This document shows positions 21,345-32,626 of a DNA stretch of 64,000 nt, one piece after another (positions within the stretch are counted from its first letter, which is position 1; every line of letters starts with the position of its first letter). The DNA is taken from positions 68,560,790 to 68,624,789 of the forward strand of contig CM062292.1 in the NCBI GenBank assembly GCA_031216915.1, read 5' to 3'. Made by a program: the position numbers and the translations under genes. The stretch comes from Pictodentalium vernedei. Taxonomy: Eukaryota > Mollusca > Scaphopoda > Dentaliida > Dentaliidae. Under the pieces are notes generated by a model that did not search any database, was not told where the DNA came from, and saw nothing but the letters and a program-made list of their open reading frames with translations.

Positions 21345-21350
21345 GAGGTT
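21345..21350 (+). other. Polinton target-site duplication, left copy
   Basis: GAGGTT, repeated at 40556-40561. Uninterrupted MITE copies read ACGAGGTTGTCTC here once. Confidence 0.9.
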
Positions 21351-21842
21351 AGTAGGTATAAAAGGCGGATTCTAACTCACATGTACAAGATTTCGTACAT
21401 GTACACGTACATCGATGTACACCTCCATAGGATTCAGTGTTAAAATCGTGTACAGGTACACGATTTGTCGTTTTTTATGGTGGTACAGAATCGGTTTTGC
21501 CGATTCTACATCACTGGATTCTATATACACATCGCTCAAGAGTGAAAAAATGTATGAAATTTTAAGGAAAAAGAGGTGTATCGTCTGGTACAGAATCGGC
21601 AAATGGGTTTCCCCCATAGGATTCAGTGTTAAAAATCGCGAGCAAAAACGTGTTGCCGTTTCTGCACCAGCGTCGAAAAGTGGTTTGCCGATTCTGGACC
21701 ATCCATGTCTGTACAGGATTTTAACACTGAATCCCTATGGAGGCGTACACGGAAATCCATTTGTGGATTCTACATCAGAAATCGACTTATGTACGGTACA
21801 TGGAAAAGAGGTGGTACTGAACCGGCAAACCCACTGCCACGT
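21351..21842 (+). repeat. Polinton left terminal inverted repeat
   Basis: 492 bp, inverse complement of 40064-40555. Rich in TGTACA/GTACA words near the tip. It contains three copies of a CATAGGATTCAGTGTTAAAA module (21426 and 21615 direct, about 21716 inverted). Confidence 0.92.
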
Positions 21843-21867
21843 TTCCCGAGGAAATAAAAAAAGTGAT

Positions 21868-21958
21868 TGATATACAGGAGAGAAAAAAATAAAAATAAAT
21901 AGTTATTTAAAAATAAATATATCAAATCGAATAGATAATAAAAAAAAATACGTAAATC
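21868..21958 (+). promoter_or_regulatory. Promoter-like A-rich leader of the first Polinton gene
   Basis: GATATACAGGAGAGAAAAAA followed by about 60 bp of A/T-rich leader before the first ATG. Similar TATA-GAGA-A-run motifs stand before other genes of the element (24580, 22344, 32264, 32432, 32511). Confidence 0.5.
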
Positions 21959-22333
21959 ATGAGCGCTTCCCAGACTATTAGAGCAAGGTTTCTTTTAAAA
22001 ATGCTGATGAGAGCCTACGCATTATGCGTGAAGGAACAACTAGGTCGCCTCTTGTTAGAACGATGCGTCGGATGTCGGGATCACCTAGACTTCGATCACG
22101 AGAATCATTCGTGTCTGACGATGGAAAGGGAAGATATGGTCGTCAAGTATTTCGAACCGGCGTTCGAACGCGTTCAAATCGACGAAGTGATCGCGTTTTG
22201 GAAGAGATTACTCTTCTGTAAGGATCAAAGCAAGCCCACAGTTTCGGAAGAACTGAAATTGGCGCTTAGAAGTCTGACTTTAGAAGACAAGGGATGCATC
22301 ATGAAATTATTGTTCAATGAAGCATACGTCTAA
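21959..22333 (+). CDS. Small Cys/His-rich Polinton protein
   Basis: 124 codons, looks whole. A central CVGC...H...H..SC arrangement (about residues 37-54) suggests a metal-binding knot, with acidic and hydrophobic helical stretches on either side. Small proteins of this look recur as the first gene in related integrase/polymerase elements (from memory; unproven here). Function unknown. The A-rich leader with GGAGAGAAAA just upstream supports this start. Confidence 0.6.
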   Translation: MSASQTIRARFLLKMLMRAYALCVKEQLGRLLLERCVGCRDHLDFDHENHSCLTMEREDMVVKYFEPAFERVQIDEVIAFWKRLLFCKDQSKPTVSEELKLALRSLTLEDKGCIMKLLFNEAYV

Positions 22334-22431
22334 GTTTTCTCGTTGATATAAAAGAAGGGAGAATAGAAAATAAAAATAAATACACACATAAATTTTTTAT
22401 CTAATATTAGAAAGAAAGAAAAAACACAAAA

Positions 22432-23077
22432 ATGAGAACCAGAAATAAATTGTATCCGACGTTAGATGACGACGAGGATGAAAGCCGAACGGCGTTTTGC
22501 CGACGGCACCGTCGCTAGAAGAAAAAGAAAGAGGAGAGAGGTATCGCATCGACCAAATCAGTAGAATCCAATTGTATCTGACTCAAGAGAGAGATTCTCG
22601 CCGTTCTCTCAAGAAGAAGTATTCGCGTTTCCTGAAATTCGTCAACGCGATCGACACGACACTCATCACGATTTCCATGGGTTCACACACGCGGCTGGCA
22701 TCGGATTGTTGTCGACCGCGGTCGGCATTCCGATCGTGTTGACCGTAGAAGGAGTGGCTCTCGCCACCGGATTGTTTAGCACGCTCGGAAACTTTTTGAG
22801 TAGGAAATTATATCTGAAGGCGAGGAAACACGACAAGATTCGCGTCTTGGCCGACTCCAAGATCGATACGATATCCGAAATGATCTCGATGGCGTTGAAA
22901 TACGGTAGGATATCGGACGGAGAATACTTCGCGATATTGGGCGACAAAACGAAATACGAAGCCAGGAAAGAAGCCGTGAGAATCAAGACTCGTCAGATCA
23001 TCAAAGAAGAGATGAAGGATTCTCTCGTGGAAAAGGGGAGGAAAGAGGCTAGGGAGGAATTCAGTAAGATGATATAA
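22432..23077 (+). pseudogene. Polinton protein with hydrophobic segment and basic helical tail
   Basis: An acidic/basic N-terminal part, a hydrophobic stretch (LSTAVGIPIVLTVEGVALA) that could be a membrane or membrane-active segment, then a long charged helix (DSKIDTISEMISMALKYGRI) to the end. The same order of glycine/alanine hydrophobic segment plus KHDKIRVLADSKID-like helix occurs in related animal elements. Probably a virion or membrane-associated protein. Fossil: about two breaks. Confidence 0.55.
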
Positions 23078-23190
23078 CTCAAGAGAAGCGACTGAAAAAA
23101 AATATATATATAATAAGAACAGAATTTTTAAAAAAAATATTAAATTTATATATAAAATAAAAACGAAATTAATTTAAATAACTCTTAAAA

Positions 23191-23698
23191 ATGTATTGCG
23201 TAAAGTGTAAGAGAGTTACCGAGATGAGTAATTCTCGAAATGTACCAACTAAAAATGACAGACAGATGCTTCGCGGAATTTGCGACGTGTGTGGTTCTAT
23301 CAAGACTCGATTCGTCAAAAAAAAAGAACGCGAGCAAAGGTAAAGGCATCGTGAATAAAATGATCAATAATCTACCTTTCGAAATGCATCTGCCTGGTCA
23401 CAGTTTCACGGGACCCGGAACGAAATTGAACAAGAGACTCAACGCCGATCTGACTCCTAAATCTTGGAGCAAACCTGTGAATAGGGTGGACACGGCCACG
23501 TATGATCACGATCTGTGCTACGCCGGACATCCCGACACCAAGACTCGCAATGACGTCTGCGATAAAAACATGTTGGGGAAATTGAGAGGCATATCGAATC
23601 CGACCAGGAGAGAGAAGATAGAACGTTCGCTGGTCGGCAATCTGATCGGTGCGAAACGTCGATTCGGATGGGGCGTTCAAAAAAAAAAGCGCATCTGA
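23191..23698 (+). pseudogene. Zinc-ribbon plus phospholipase-A2-like Polinton protein
   Basis: The N-terminal part shows two CxxC pairs (CVKC and CDVC), a zinc-ribbon look. The C-terminal part has GPGTKLNKRL, then NRVDTATYDHDLCYAGH, which matches the calcium/His-Asp region of the phospholipase-A2-like domain known from parvovirus VP1 and from Polinton proteins. In those viruses the domain opens endosomal membranes; that role here is inference. Fossil with about one break. The end meets the integrase region. Confidence 0.65.
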
Positions 23699-24523
23699 AA
23701 AGAAGAAGAAACAATTATTGACGAGCGAATTGGCCGAGGAGTTACAGAAACCCATCATGCGTAAATTTCGAAAGAGAAGGGTGTTCGCGAAGGGTTTGGA
23801 TGATATTTGGTCTGCCGACTTGGTCGACATGAGATCGTTTTCGAGGTGGAACGAGGGTGTCAAATATCTATTGACGGTCATCGACGTGTTTTCCAAATAT
23901 GGTTGGATCAGAGCTTTGAAGAATAAATCGGGACCTTGCGTCGCCGAGGCTCTGAAGAGCGTGTTCGACTCGTCTTCCCGAAAACCGAGTAAATTGTGGG
24001 TGGATAAGGGAAAGGAATTCTACAACAAGCACGTTCATCGATTGGTAGACCTCTACTCGATCGAAAACGAAGAGAAAGCCAGCGTGGTGGAACGTTGGAA
24101 TCGAACGATGAAGGAAAAGATGCACAGATACTTCACGGCGAATTCGACCAAGAAATACATATACGCTCTGAACGGTCTGGTCAAAGATTACAACAACACG
24201 CGACACAGATCGATCAAGATGACTCCCGTGGAAGCTAGCGATCCTCGAAATGAAAAACGGGTCTACGCGAATCTATATCCTGAAAGATCTAAGATTAGGA
24301 AGAAGTCTAGAACGCCGAGAAATTTGCGGTCGGTGATCGAGTGAGAATCTACGCTTATAAGAAGCACTTCAAAAAGGGTTATACTCCTCAATGGACCTCG
24401 GAAATCTTTGTGATAATCAAAATATTTCACACCGATCCGGTGACTTACGAAATCGAAGCTTTGGATGGAGAAGAGATCATCGGAAAGTTTTACGAACAAC
24501 AATTACAGAAGACAAAGTTTTGA
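23699..24523 (+). pseudogene. Retroviral-like (DDE) integrase of the Polinton
   Basis: Core: IWSADLVDM (first Asp), LLTVIDVFSKYGW, LWVDKGKEFYN (second Asp), ASVVERWNRTMKEK (Glu) and NNTRHRSIKMTPVEA, the classic rve order. It is followed by a C-terminal SH3/chromo-like segment with GYTPQWTSEIFVI and YEIEALDGEEI. The integrase would cut and join the element ends, consistent with the 6-bp duplication. Fossil: about one break overall. Confidence 0.88.
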
Positions 24524-24579
24524 TAAAGAAAACAAATTTCTTTTATTTACTCTCTTTAACATTTTCTTGTTTACACACA

Positions 24580-24685
24580 TATATATAGGAGAGAAAAATA
24601 ATAATAAAAATAATTAAAACTATTTTTTAGATAAAAAAAAAAGCAAGCTAATTAAGAAACCAAAAAAAAAAAAAATCCTTTAAAA
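24580..24685 (+). promoter_or_regulatory. Promoter-like motif before the capsid gene
   Basis: ATATATAGGAGAGAAAAATA at 24581-24600 followed by an A-rich leader to the ATG at 24686. It shares TATATA-GGAGAGAAAAA with 21868. Confidence 0.5.
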
Positions 24686-25954
24686 ATGACAAATATACTA
24701 GATATAGCACAAAGCATAGTGAAAGATGAAAGTATTCAAGAATATGAGGTTCACAAATACGAACCGGTAACTGGAACGAGTTTGAACAATGCGGGAGAGA
24801 TAAGAATCAACGTCGAAACTCAAGATCTATTCATACATCCTAGCGAGAGTTACATAGTGGTGCAGGGACGTCTCACCAAGGAAGATGGGAGCGACTATGC
24901 CGACGACGACACGGTTACTCTAGCCAATAATGGCATCATGCATCTATTCAGTAATATAAAATACATGCTATCCAGACAAGAGATAGAATTTGTGTTTCAT
25001 CCCGGTCAGGCCACCATGATGTTCGGACTCTTGACGTATCCTGATGATTTTTCGAAATCCAGAGGACTTAATCAGTTGTGGGTTAAAGACACCGTCAGCC
25101 CTGCTAGTGCTGGAGCCGCCGCGATATTCGACTACGTCGTCAAAACATCCAGACCTAAAGGAACGTTTTCGTTCAGGATACCTTTGAAACACATCTTCGG
25201 ATTTGTGGACGATTACAACAAGATCATGCATGGATTCAAACACAATCTGACGTTGATTCGAAAAGGAAATGATGACGCAATAGTGAGACTCACTGCGACT
25301 GATGCGGGTAAGATAACTCTACACAAGATATCGTGGTTCGTTCCGCACGTGGAGCCTTCAATCGTGGAAAAAGCGCGTCTCTACAAGATCATAGAATCCA
25401 AGAGTAAATTACCTGTGGGATTTAGAATGAGACAGTGCAACATGGCTAGCATTCCTCTCTCCACGAATCACTTCGATTGGAGATTGATGGTGAAATCTGC
25501 TTCCGAGAGACCGCGTTTCATCATGGTTGCGTTTCAGACCGATAGGGACGGGTCTCAGGAAAAGAATGCGTCGCTGTTCGATCACTGCCATTTGAGAAAC
25601 ATGCAAGTGTTTCTGAACGCCACGAGATATCCAGCAATCGATTACAACGCATCATTCGACAAGAACCATTTCTGCAGACTGTACGGCGATGATTTTAGAA
25701 AGAAGTATCACGGTCTAGACGAATTGATGAGCAACCCTAACATATCTCCCGGCGAATACAAGTCGATGTATCCCATGTTCGTATTCGATGTCAGTAAACA
25801 GAGTGAATGACTCAAGAGTAGCGTCTTAGATATTCAGATCAAGATGCAATTCGATAGGAACGTGCCGAGAAAAACCGAAGCCTTTGCCCTGGTCCTGTCG
25901 GACAGAGAATTACAATTCGAATCGGATGGAAATAAGATGTCGATCATTCGATGA
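24686..25954 (+). pseudogene. Major capsid protein (double jelly roll) of the Polinton
   Basis: Opens with VHKYEPVTGTSLNNAGEIRI and QDLFIHPSESYIVVQGRLTK, the N-terminal signature of the double-jelly-roll capsid proteins of animal Polintons. It has a long beta-rich body and a terminal LSDRELQFESDGNKMS region. The capsid protein would form the pseudo-hexameric facets of an icosahedral shell. By length it is one of the best-preserved regions of the element. Fossil: about one break. Confidence 0.85.
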
Positions 25955-26041
25955 GAGACGAGTGTGAAAAAAATAAAAACAAAAATAAAAAAAAAGTAAT
26001 GAGTAATTATTAAAAAAACCAAAAAAACAAAAAAGATAAAT

Positions 26042-26100
26042 AAAGTAATGTGATCTAGAGAGACTGAACATCTTTCTAAATCTCATTACTTTTTTTTTTG
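26042..26100. terminator. Hairpin plus T-run between convergent Polinton genes
   Basis: AAAGTAATGTGATCT (26042) pairs with AAATCTCATTACTTT (26078-26093), 13 of 15 positions, directly followed by a T10 run. It lies where the rightward capsid gene and the leftward fibre gene meet. A second instance is at 33120-33153. Confidence 0.6.
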
Positions 26101-26148
26101 TTTTTAATAATCACACATTATTTTTTTAATTAATTATTTTCCACGCGT

Positions 26149-27505
26149 TCACTGTTTGTTCAAAGGAACTAGTTCGATCAGTAGACTCACCACGGAAGTG
26201 TCGGCTTCGGGATTATTGGTTTTCGTAACGAAATGAATCCTGTCTCCGGCGTTCACTTTGAGAGGCGTGCCGAACGTGCTAACATTTGCGTGTTGATTCT
26301 CAGTCTTTTCGATGCTGTATCTCTTATCGCTCTCTACTCCATTCACCATGAGATTGACGACCGCTTTGTTATTCAAATCTGAGGAAGCCAGACTCATTCG
26401 AAGGATTTCACCTCCCAGCGGCATGGGATATCCCACCTGACCATGTTTCGATCCACTACCTCCATTTTCGAAAGACCACTCAGCTTTTCCCTCATCTAAG
26501 GTGCCGGCCTCCTCGGCCCACACGGTGATCAATTGTCTAGCATATTTGACTTTCTCCACCACTGAAATCAGGGTGCAGGCATCCGTCATGTTTACAGGAT
26601 CTGGTAGATTCGTGAGCGCGTGTCCACCCATGTCTAGTTTACCTTCCATGATGTCACTCTTTCTCCAGACCGAGTTGTCATCCACGTACTTCCTGCTGAC
26701 TGCGCTGGAATCGAATTCGGGATCGTGACTGAGTCTGAATAAATTCTTACCATTCATGTCGATACCACCCTCCATGGTTCTGCCAGATTGTTTGTTCAGG
26801 TAGAGATCGTCCACTTGCGATTCTAGGTATTCTTGTGATCGTATAACGCAGAATCTACGTAGCCCTTGTTGAGTGCGGTTGAGTCTGCATCTGTGTCATC
26901 GACCTTCGACAGATTCAATATCTTGTTGAATCCCGCATTCAGATCCGATTTCATTTCTCATCTGTCAGACTTTCTCTGTTCCAGATCTACGTAGTGTTTG
27001 GTCGCCACGTCCTTGGGATTCGAGGGAGTGGCCACGTTCGTTATCTTGTTAGAATTGGCATTCAATTCCGAGTGCATCAATTTCTGAATGTATCTATTTC
27101 TCAGGTGTTCGCTAAATCTCGCGTGAGAGTCGTCTGCGTATTTCTTGGTCGTGGCATCCGTGGGATCTATGGGATTTGCGACGTTCACCAAACGTTTAGA
27201 TTTCAGATCGAGATCGTCGGTCATGGTTTTATCCACGTAATTATCTAGCATGATTCATTCGAAATCGGCGTTCCCCCTGTCGACGTATTTTTTAGTTGCA
27301 GCATCTGCGAGATCTATCGGCTCGGGAAGATTGTAGAGCTTCTTATCGTTCATGTTCAAAGTTCCTCTCGAGGTTCGTATCTCCGAACATAACGTTCGTC
27401 CAAGTTGGCAATGTCGTAACCATTGTCGACTTCGAACGTCTTCCTCTTCTTTCTTAGGTTGACTTTTTCGTCATCACTTCTACCAAAAATAATCGACTGG
27501 CATGT
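26149..27505 (-). pseudogene. Fibre-like Polinton protein with phage-tail-type repeats
   Basis: The region contains at least five copies of a roughly 35-45-residue repeat such as DLKSKRLVNVANPIDPTDA..KKYAD and MGGHALTNLPDPVNMTDA, the M-x-G-x-x-(I/L)-x-N-(L/V)-x-x-P...D-A...YVD pattern seen in phage tail-fibre stalks. It ends in a beta-rich 120-residue head. The arrangement predicts a trimeric stalk with a terminal knob, probably a host-attachment fibre (inference). Fossil: a few breaks. Tail end at 26149. Confidence 0.7.
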
Positions 27506-27664
27506 TGTTTTGAGATTTTTTGTTTTTTTAAAAAAATATATTTCAAAATGCAGTTTATTAAAAAATGAATTATTTTATTTTTATTTTTCGTTTTTATTCG
27601 ATTAAAATTTTTTAAATAATTTTTTTATCTTTATATATACTATAAAAAAATAAATCTCTCTCTA

Positions 27665-28093
27665 ATGTAAATCATTGAGAATGTCTTGAAACCGATTTCC
27701 TTCAGACCATCTCTTGAGAATGTAGAGACACAGGTGACCGCAATACACTTGATCTGGCGATTGCACTCATTCCGTGTTGTAATGAACCATCCATTTGTTG
27801 AAATAGTTCTTTATTTCTTTCGGTGGCGAGATTCTGTAGCTGTCGAAATAATAATTCTTCTTCCCGTTCTTGAACCACGCCACCCAGTGAGTGCCTTCAC
27901 CCGATAAATTGTCTAGATTTAAAATTCCGCATTCCGATTGTCGAGGTCTTCTCTTCGGCAAGGCATCTCTGGAAAACACGCCTAGAAAATCTTTGATTTT
28001 CAAATCCTTCACCGCATTCGACATATCAATGTTGGATAGGGGTTTGTTAGGTAAGACGACACCTTCTACGGATATCTCTATTTTCTTATTCAT
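27665..28093 (-). pseudogene. Adenovirus-type cysteine protease of the Polinton
   Basis: SECGILNLDN, then GTHWVAWFK (the catalytic His block) and NYYFDSY (the acidic residue block), followed by a CGHLCLYILKRW-like Cys block, the order of adenovirus maturation proteases and their Ulp1-type relatives. In virions this protease matures core and capsid precursors. Fossil: about one break. Confidence 0.75.
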
Positions 28094-28113
28094 TAATGCG
28101 TATATATTTTTTT

Positions 28114-31100
28114 TTATTTATTTATTTTATTATAATTCACTAAAATGACGTTATTTTTATTTTTCTTTTTTTTTCTTTTTCTTTTTAAACTAACTCTCTC
28201 GATGTCTCTATCGATTTCCATAATCTCGAATCCGTCTAATTCCTCTTGATTTTCTGGAATCCTATCTTCCTTACTCATATCCGGAATCCTATCATCCTTA
28301 CTCATATCTAGAATCCTATCATCCACATTCATATTGTCTCTAATTAGATCCACAATCCAATGTCCGCGTGCCAAAGTGCTTATTTTATCATCTAACATGA
28401 ATCTCTTATCATCGTCGGCCGTCAGCGAAATCTTGTTGACTATTTCGGTATACAAGTCATGATTTTCGCTTCGAATCGATTTCATAGTCTTATACACCGG
28501 ACCACTTCCTAACAGACAATCTTTGTACTCTTGGAAAGAGATGTTTTTCTTCACCACGCACGCTTTAACCCCTTTGCACTTCTTGATCGCTTCATCTTCT
28601 AGATGACAAGCATACAGTTTGGGTCTCAAGCCCACGAATTCGATGATTTGTTTACCACCGCTCTCGTCCTTAAATTTACCCAACACCTTCTTGTTGTCAT
28701 TTGATTGAATGTTGGGCGGGTGATTGACGGGATAATTGCTCATGCCGAACCATGCAGCCACGTCCGGAGATATATCTTGGTAGACGTCTTTCGTCTCAAT
28801 CTCGTAAACTAAACTGTCCATGTCGGTGAACAGTAGTTTGGCTTTATCACCAAATTTTCATTTGACATAATCGTAGTGAAACTCGTACATCAATCGCTTG
28901 CTGATATCTAAGATGATCGGTCCGAGATAATACGGTTTGTCGAACTTCAGGTGCGTCTTTTGCATGTGAACGGCCACTAGATTTTTGTCGAATATGGTTC
29001 GGTGTTTGTAATTGGGTTTTGCCACTAATTTTTAGCTCTTTTCTCAGACGTGACAAGTCGAACGTCGGTTCTCTTCCTGATGTTTTCCATCGATTTACCG
29101 TACACGCAGTTGTTCATGAGTTTGAAGAAATCTTTTTCGAAATCGTTCTCGGCTCGAATTCTGAGATTCGTGTTGAGATCAATGTATTTTTTCATCCAAG
29201 GCTCTTCGTCGAATCGAATGATGCGATGTATGTCTACTAATTTCATCCCGTAATCGACGTATTGTTTCAAATTCTCACTGTAGACGATGTAGTTACATTT
29301 GTTAAATAAATTGGGAATGAGTTTTTCCTCGTCTCCTTCGCTCGGTTCCATTCGTTCGGGAGCCAGCGGATAATCGTTGTGTAGATCGTGTAATTCTTCC
29401 GGATAATTCAAATCGACTTCTAAAATGCAAGGATAGTCTCAATATATTTTTGCATCTCTTCCGGTTCCGTCACCCATTCGAAATTTCCAATCGGTAAAGG
29501 ATGACTCATAGCCCAACCGTACAGATTATTAGCGTCCCAATACTGTATGTATTTATTTGACCGTTTCGAATCGAAACCTTCTTTCATGTAGGGATTGTTA
29601 GCTTCAGAATATGTGGGAGATCATCGAGACGCCACCTCTCGCAGCCCTTTCGAACATGAGCAACATGTTCACGTCGGATAATAATTCCAATTGGACTTTG
29701 GTGGTCTTCAGCAGAGCATCCCACGCCAGACTGGGTGCAGTGAAATACCAAGCCGGATCCAGATCATAATTTCGACGACAGACGTCTCGAAAATTTTCGA
29801 TCACATCTGCCAAGAGCAGAACGTCGGTCTTCAGACAGAGATCGTGATAATCTCTCATGGTTTTCATATCGAATGATTTCCACACGTTTTTGGCGTGTTC
29901 GTAATTCTCACCGGAAATATCGGATTCGTATAATTTCGAATAAAAATCTTCTTTCAAAGGTAGTGCGGTGTCTTCGAATCTCTTTAGATCGTTCATGTAA
30001 TCATAAGGATAGACTCCTTTCCTCAACATGACGTCTACTCATTCTCCGAAATGTTCGCTCGTGATTTTAAATTTATCCTTGCTCATGTTATCGACTAATT
30101 TTTCCAGAGTGGTCGACATGAATTTAAAACTGTCGATGAAATGTATGGCTCTACGAATGAATTTCGTTTTTTCTTTCAACGTCTCTCCGTCGATTACTCT
30201 TTTTTTCTCCATGAGCTTCCATTTCATGAAGGAAATGTATCTTTCTTCACTGTTCGCGATGCAATTTAATTCTTCGTGGGAAGTGCCGAGATTTTTCACG
30301 AACAGATGACTGTCATAACCTAAGAGATTGTGAAATATCACCGGATAGAAAACGGCGTCTCGATATTTTAAATTACACTTGCTGTGAGCCAGACCGCGAT
30401 ACAGACCTGAGTAATGATCATGGTCTCTGACCTTCTTATTTTCCTCCGATTTCTCATCGAACGATTGTCTGCGTATGTGACATTCGGTGGCTCTGTTATT
30501 TTCGTCCTGCTGCTCTCGAGTGATGATCATTTTCGCCAGAGTTTTGGATTTGTCGTATAACATTTGAATTTTCGATTCTAATTCTTCCACGAACCTTTGG
30601 GCCACGTCGTCGTCTTCACACTTTTTGTGTAGGTGAAGGGGCCCATGTCGTGTTGCGAGTCGAAAGCGCATTTCACGTAAATGCAATAGCCTGAAGGTAT
30701 GTGTGTTTTTGATATCTTTCAACGTAACTTTGAAGAGCGTTGGGTTGACAGGAACTCATTTTCGCAGTGAAACATTCGAAATCGGCGTACACGATGAATG
30801 GTACTTTTAACCTTCTATTGTGATTTTCAAACTTCACGATGGTGTTGGGTTTGGGCATTTCGACGGCGAAACCTTGATTTTCGTTGCAATATTTCTGATG
30901 TTTCGCTAACGATTTTTCGCTCTGAAACGCGTTCATGCAGTTGCAACATAAACATATCTTATGTTCATGTTTATTATTTTGTCTCGACAGTAATCGGCTT
31001 GGATGTTCAACCCAACAATAATGATGATTGTCACGATTCGAAATCAATAATAAAATAATTGTCTTTTCTCTTTCGAGATACAAAGTCTGTCTGAGAGGAT

Positions 31101-31800
31101 AGATCATTCCTTTTTCATCGTCGTATCCCAAGACGTTAACTGCTGCGATGGGATTTTGAGTCTCGAAGCGTTTGATGTGTTTTAACTCTGTTGGAAAAGT
31201 CACTCCGGTCCAATCGAGATTTTTAGAAGTCTCGTCGTAACAAGAAACTCTATCGGAGTGCATTTTGACAAAGCGGAGGTGACTGCCCATTTAAAACACT
31301 GATCATCTTTATTTCTCACGTTGACCACGGAGTGTTTTTTTAGTTAAGAAATACGGTAATTTCACGTAGGAAGACCCTTTCAATGAATCGTTTTCACTTA
31401 TATGAATTTCGAGTTTCAACACCTCATCGAACGTCCAATTACTACCTTCATGTTGATAATTCGCGAGAGACATCAACATCTTGTCTTTCATCTTTTCGAT
31501 GTTAGATCTGAAATATGCATTTTTCACGATGCTCTCGCCGGACTTCACGTCGATTTTATTCATCACACAATGGAGTATCATCTTAACTTTTAGTCCCATG
31601 TTCATGTGTTTGCGAAACAAATCCAATACTTTTTTCTTCACCCATTCCATGAACAATTTCGGATCGATTTTCTTGAACAAGGGAACCATGTCGAAAGTTT
31701 TCAAAATGCCTTTGATCGCACTCTCCCGTTCTTCGATTGGAATAGTTCTGCGATGAGTCGTGCTATATATTCTTCTCCTTTCCCTTCATTCATTGCTTGT
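28114..31800 (-). pseudogene. Protein-primed family-B DNA polymerase of the Polinton
   Basis: Reading leftward: an N-terminal region with GSNWTFDEVLKLEIH and LKGSSYVKLPYFL, a zinc-finger-like CLCCNCMNAF..H..YC block, exonuclease I (FIVYADFECF), exonuclease II (FHNLLGYDSHLFVKNL), exonuclease III (CLKTDVLLLADV), motif A region (PSLAWDALL), motif B (KLMNNCVYGKSMEN) and motif C (MDSLVYEIET), then a C-terminal thumb with basic tail. This order defines the Polinton/adintovirus polymerase, which would copy the linear element from its ends by protein priming. Fossil: the most damaged gene here, roughly six breaks. Confidence 0.88.
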
Positions 31801-31820
31801 CGAATTTTGCTCGATATATC

Positions 31821-32215
31821 TCATTTGTCTAGAATCTGAAGTGCATCACTCGTTTTCGTTTTAGTTTTTCTTTTCTTTTCTTTTGAAACTTGAAGTTCTT
31901 CAACGGCTTTACATTTAGTCGTCTTCTTATTTTTCACAATCAAAACGTTTTTGGTTTTTTTCGGCATTGGCATTTCGATTCCATTTACTATCTTTTTTCT
32001 TCTTCTCATTTTTCACAACCGACGCATTTTTTGACGTCGTTGCTATTGACATTTCATTTGCCTTTCCATCGTTTTGCAAATATTTCTGTATGACTTCAAT
32101 TTTTTTTTATTTAGTTCTATGATTTCTGAAATGTGGAATTTTTAATAGTTTACAAATCTCGTTTAACTGAGGTACGGTTTTCTCATTTAAATTTTCCATT
32201 TTTTTATCTGTTTGC
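31821..32215 (-). pseudogene. Lys-rich linker and SAP-like start upstream of the polymerase
   Basis: A very basic segment (MPKKTKNVLIVKNKKTTK-type) preceded by MENLNEKTVPQLNEICKLLK, which resembles the SAP-like helix pair found at the beginning of some polymerases of this kind. Whether it belonged to the polymerase gene or was separate cannot be told. Fossil with a few breaks. Confidence 0.4.
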
Positions 32216-32263
32216 TCAATTTTTTTTCGAATTTTGCATTAAAATAATTTGTTAAAAAGTTTT

Positions 32264-32534
32264 GTTTTTTACTCTTTATATATATAAAAAAGATTTTTTT
32301 TTAATTCAATTTTTTGTTTAATGGGAAAAATATATTTTTTTTTGATGAAATTAATCAATTTTTTATGTTCCTTAACGTGAAAAAATTGAATTAATACGAG
32401 AAAAAAAGGATGTTAAAATTCAACTTTTTATTTATATATAAAGAGAAAAAAACTTTTACAAAAAAAAATTTTCACATTAAAGAAAATTAAAAATTAAAAA
32501 CTATTTTTTATATATTTATAAAGAGTAAAAAAAA
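32264..32534. promoter_or_regulatory. Divergent promoter region of the Polinton
   Basis: Between the leftward polymerase and the rightward 148-codon gene stand three copies of TATATATAAAGAGWAAAAA: minus strand at 32264-32291, plus strand at 32432-32452 and 32511-32534. The region is otherwise about 85% A+T. Confidence 0.6.
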
Positions 32535-32626
32535 AAACAAAACTTTTAAACAAATTATTAAAATACAAAATTTAAAATATACATTATTTGCAAGAATTCA
32601 TAAAACAAAAAACCAAATAATCGATC

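Noticed and set aside
21415-21870. 151-codon plus frame at the left Polinton end
   Set aside because: Lies almost wholly in the terminal inverted repeat and is mirrored at the right end; no protein character.
23372-24206. Minus-strand frames of 174 and 112 codons
   Set aside because: Antisense shadows of the phospholipase-like and integrase regions.
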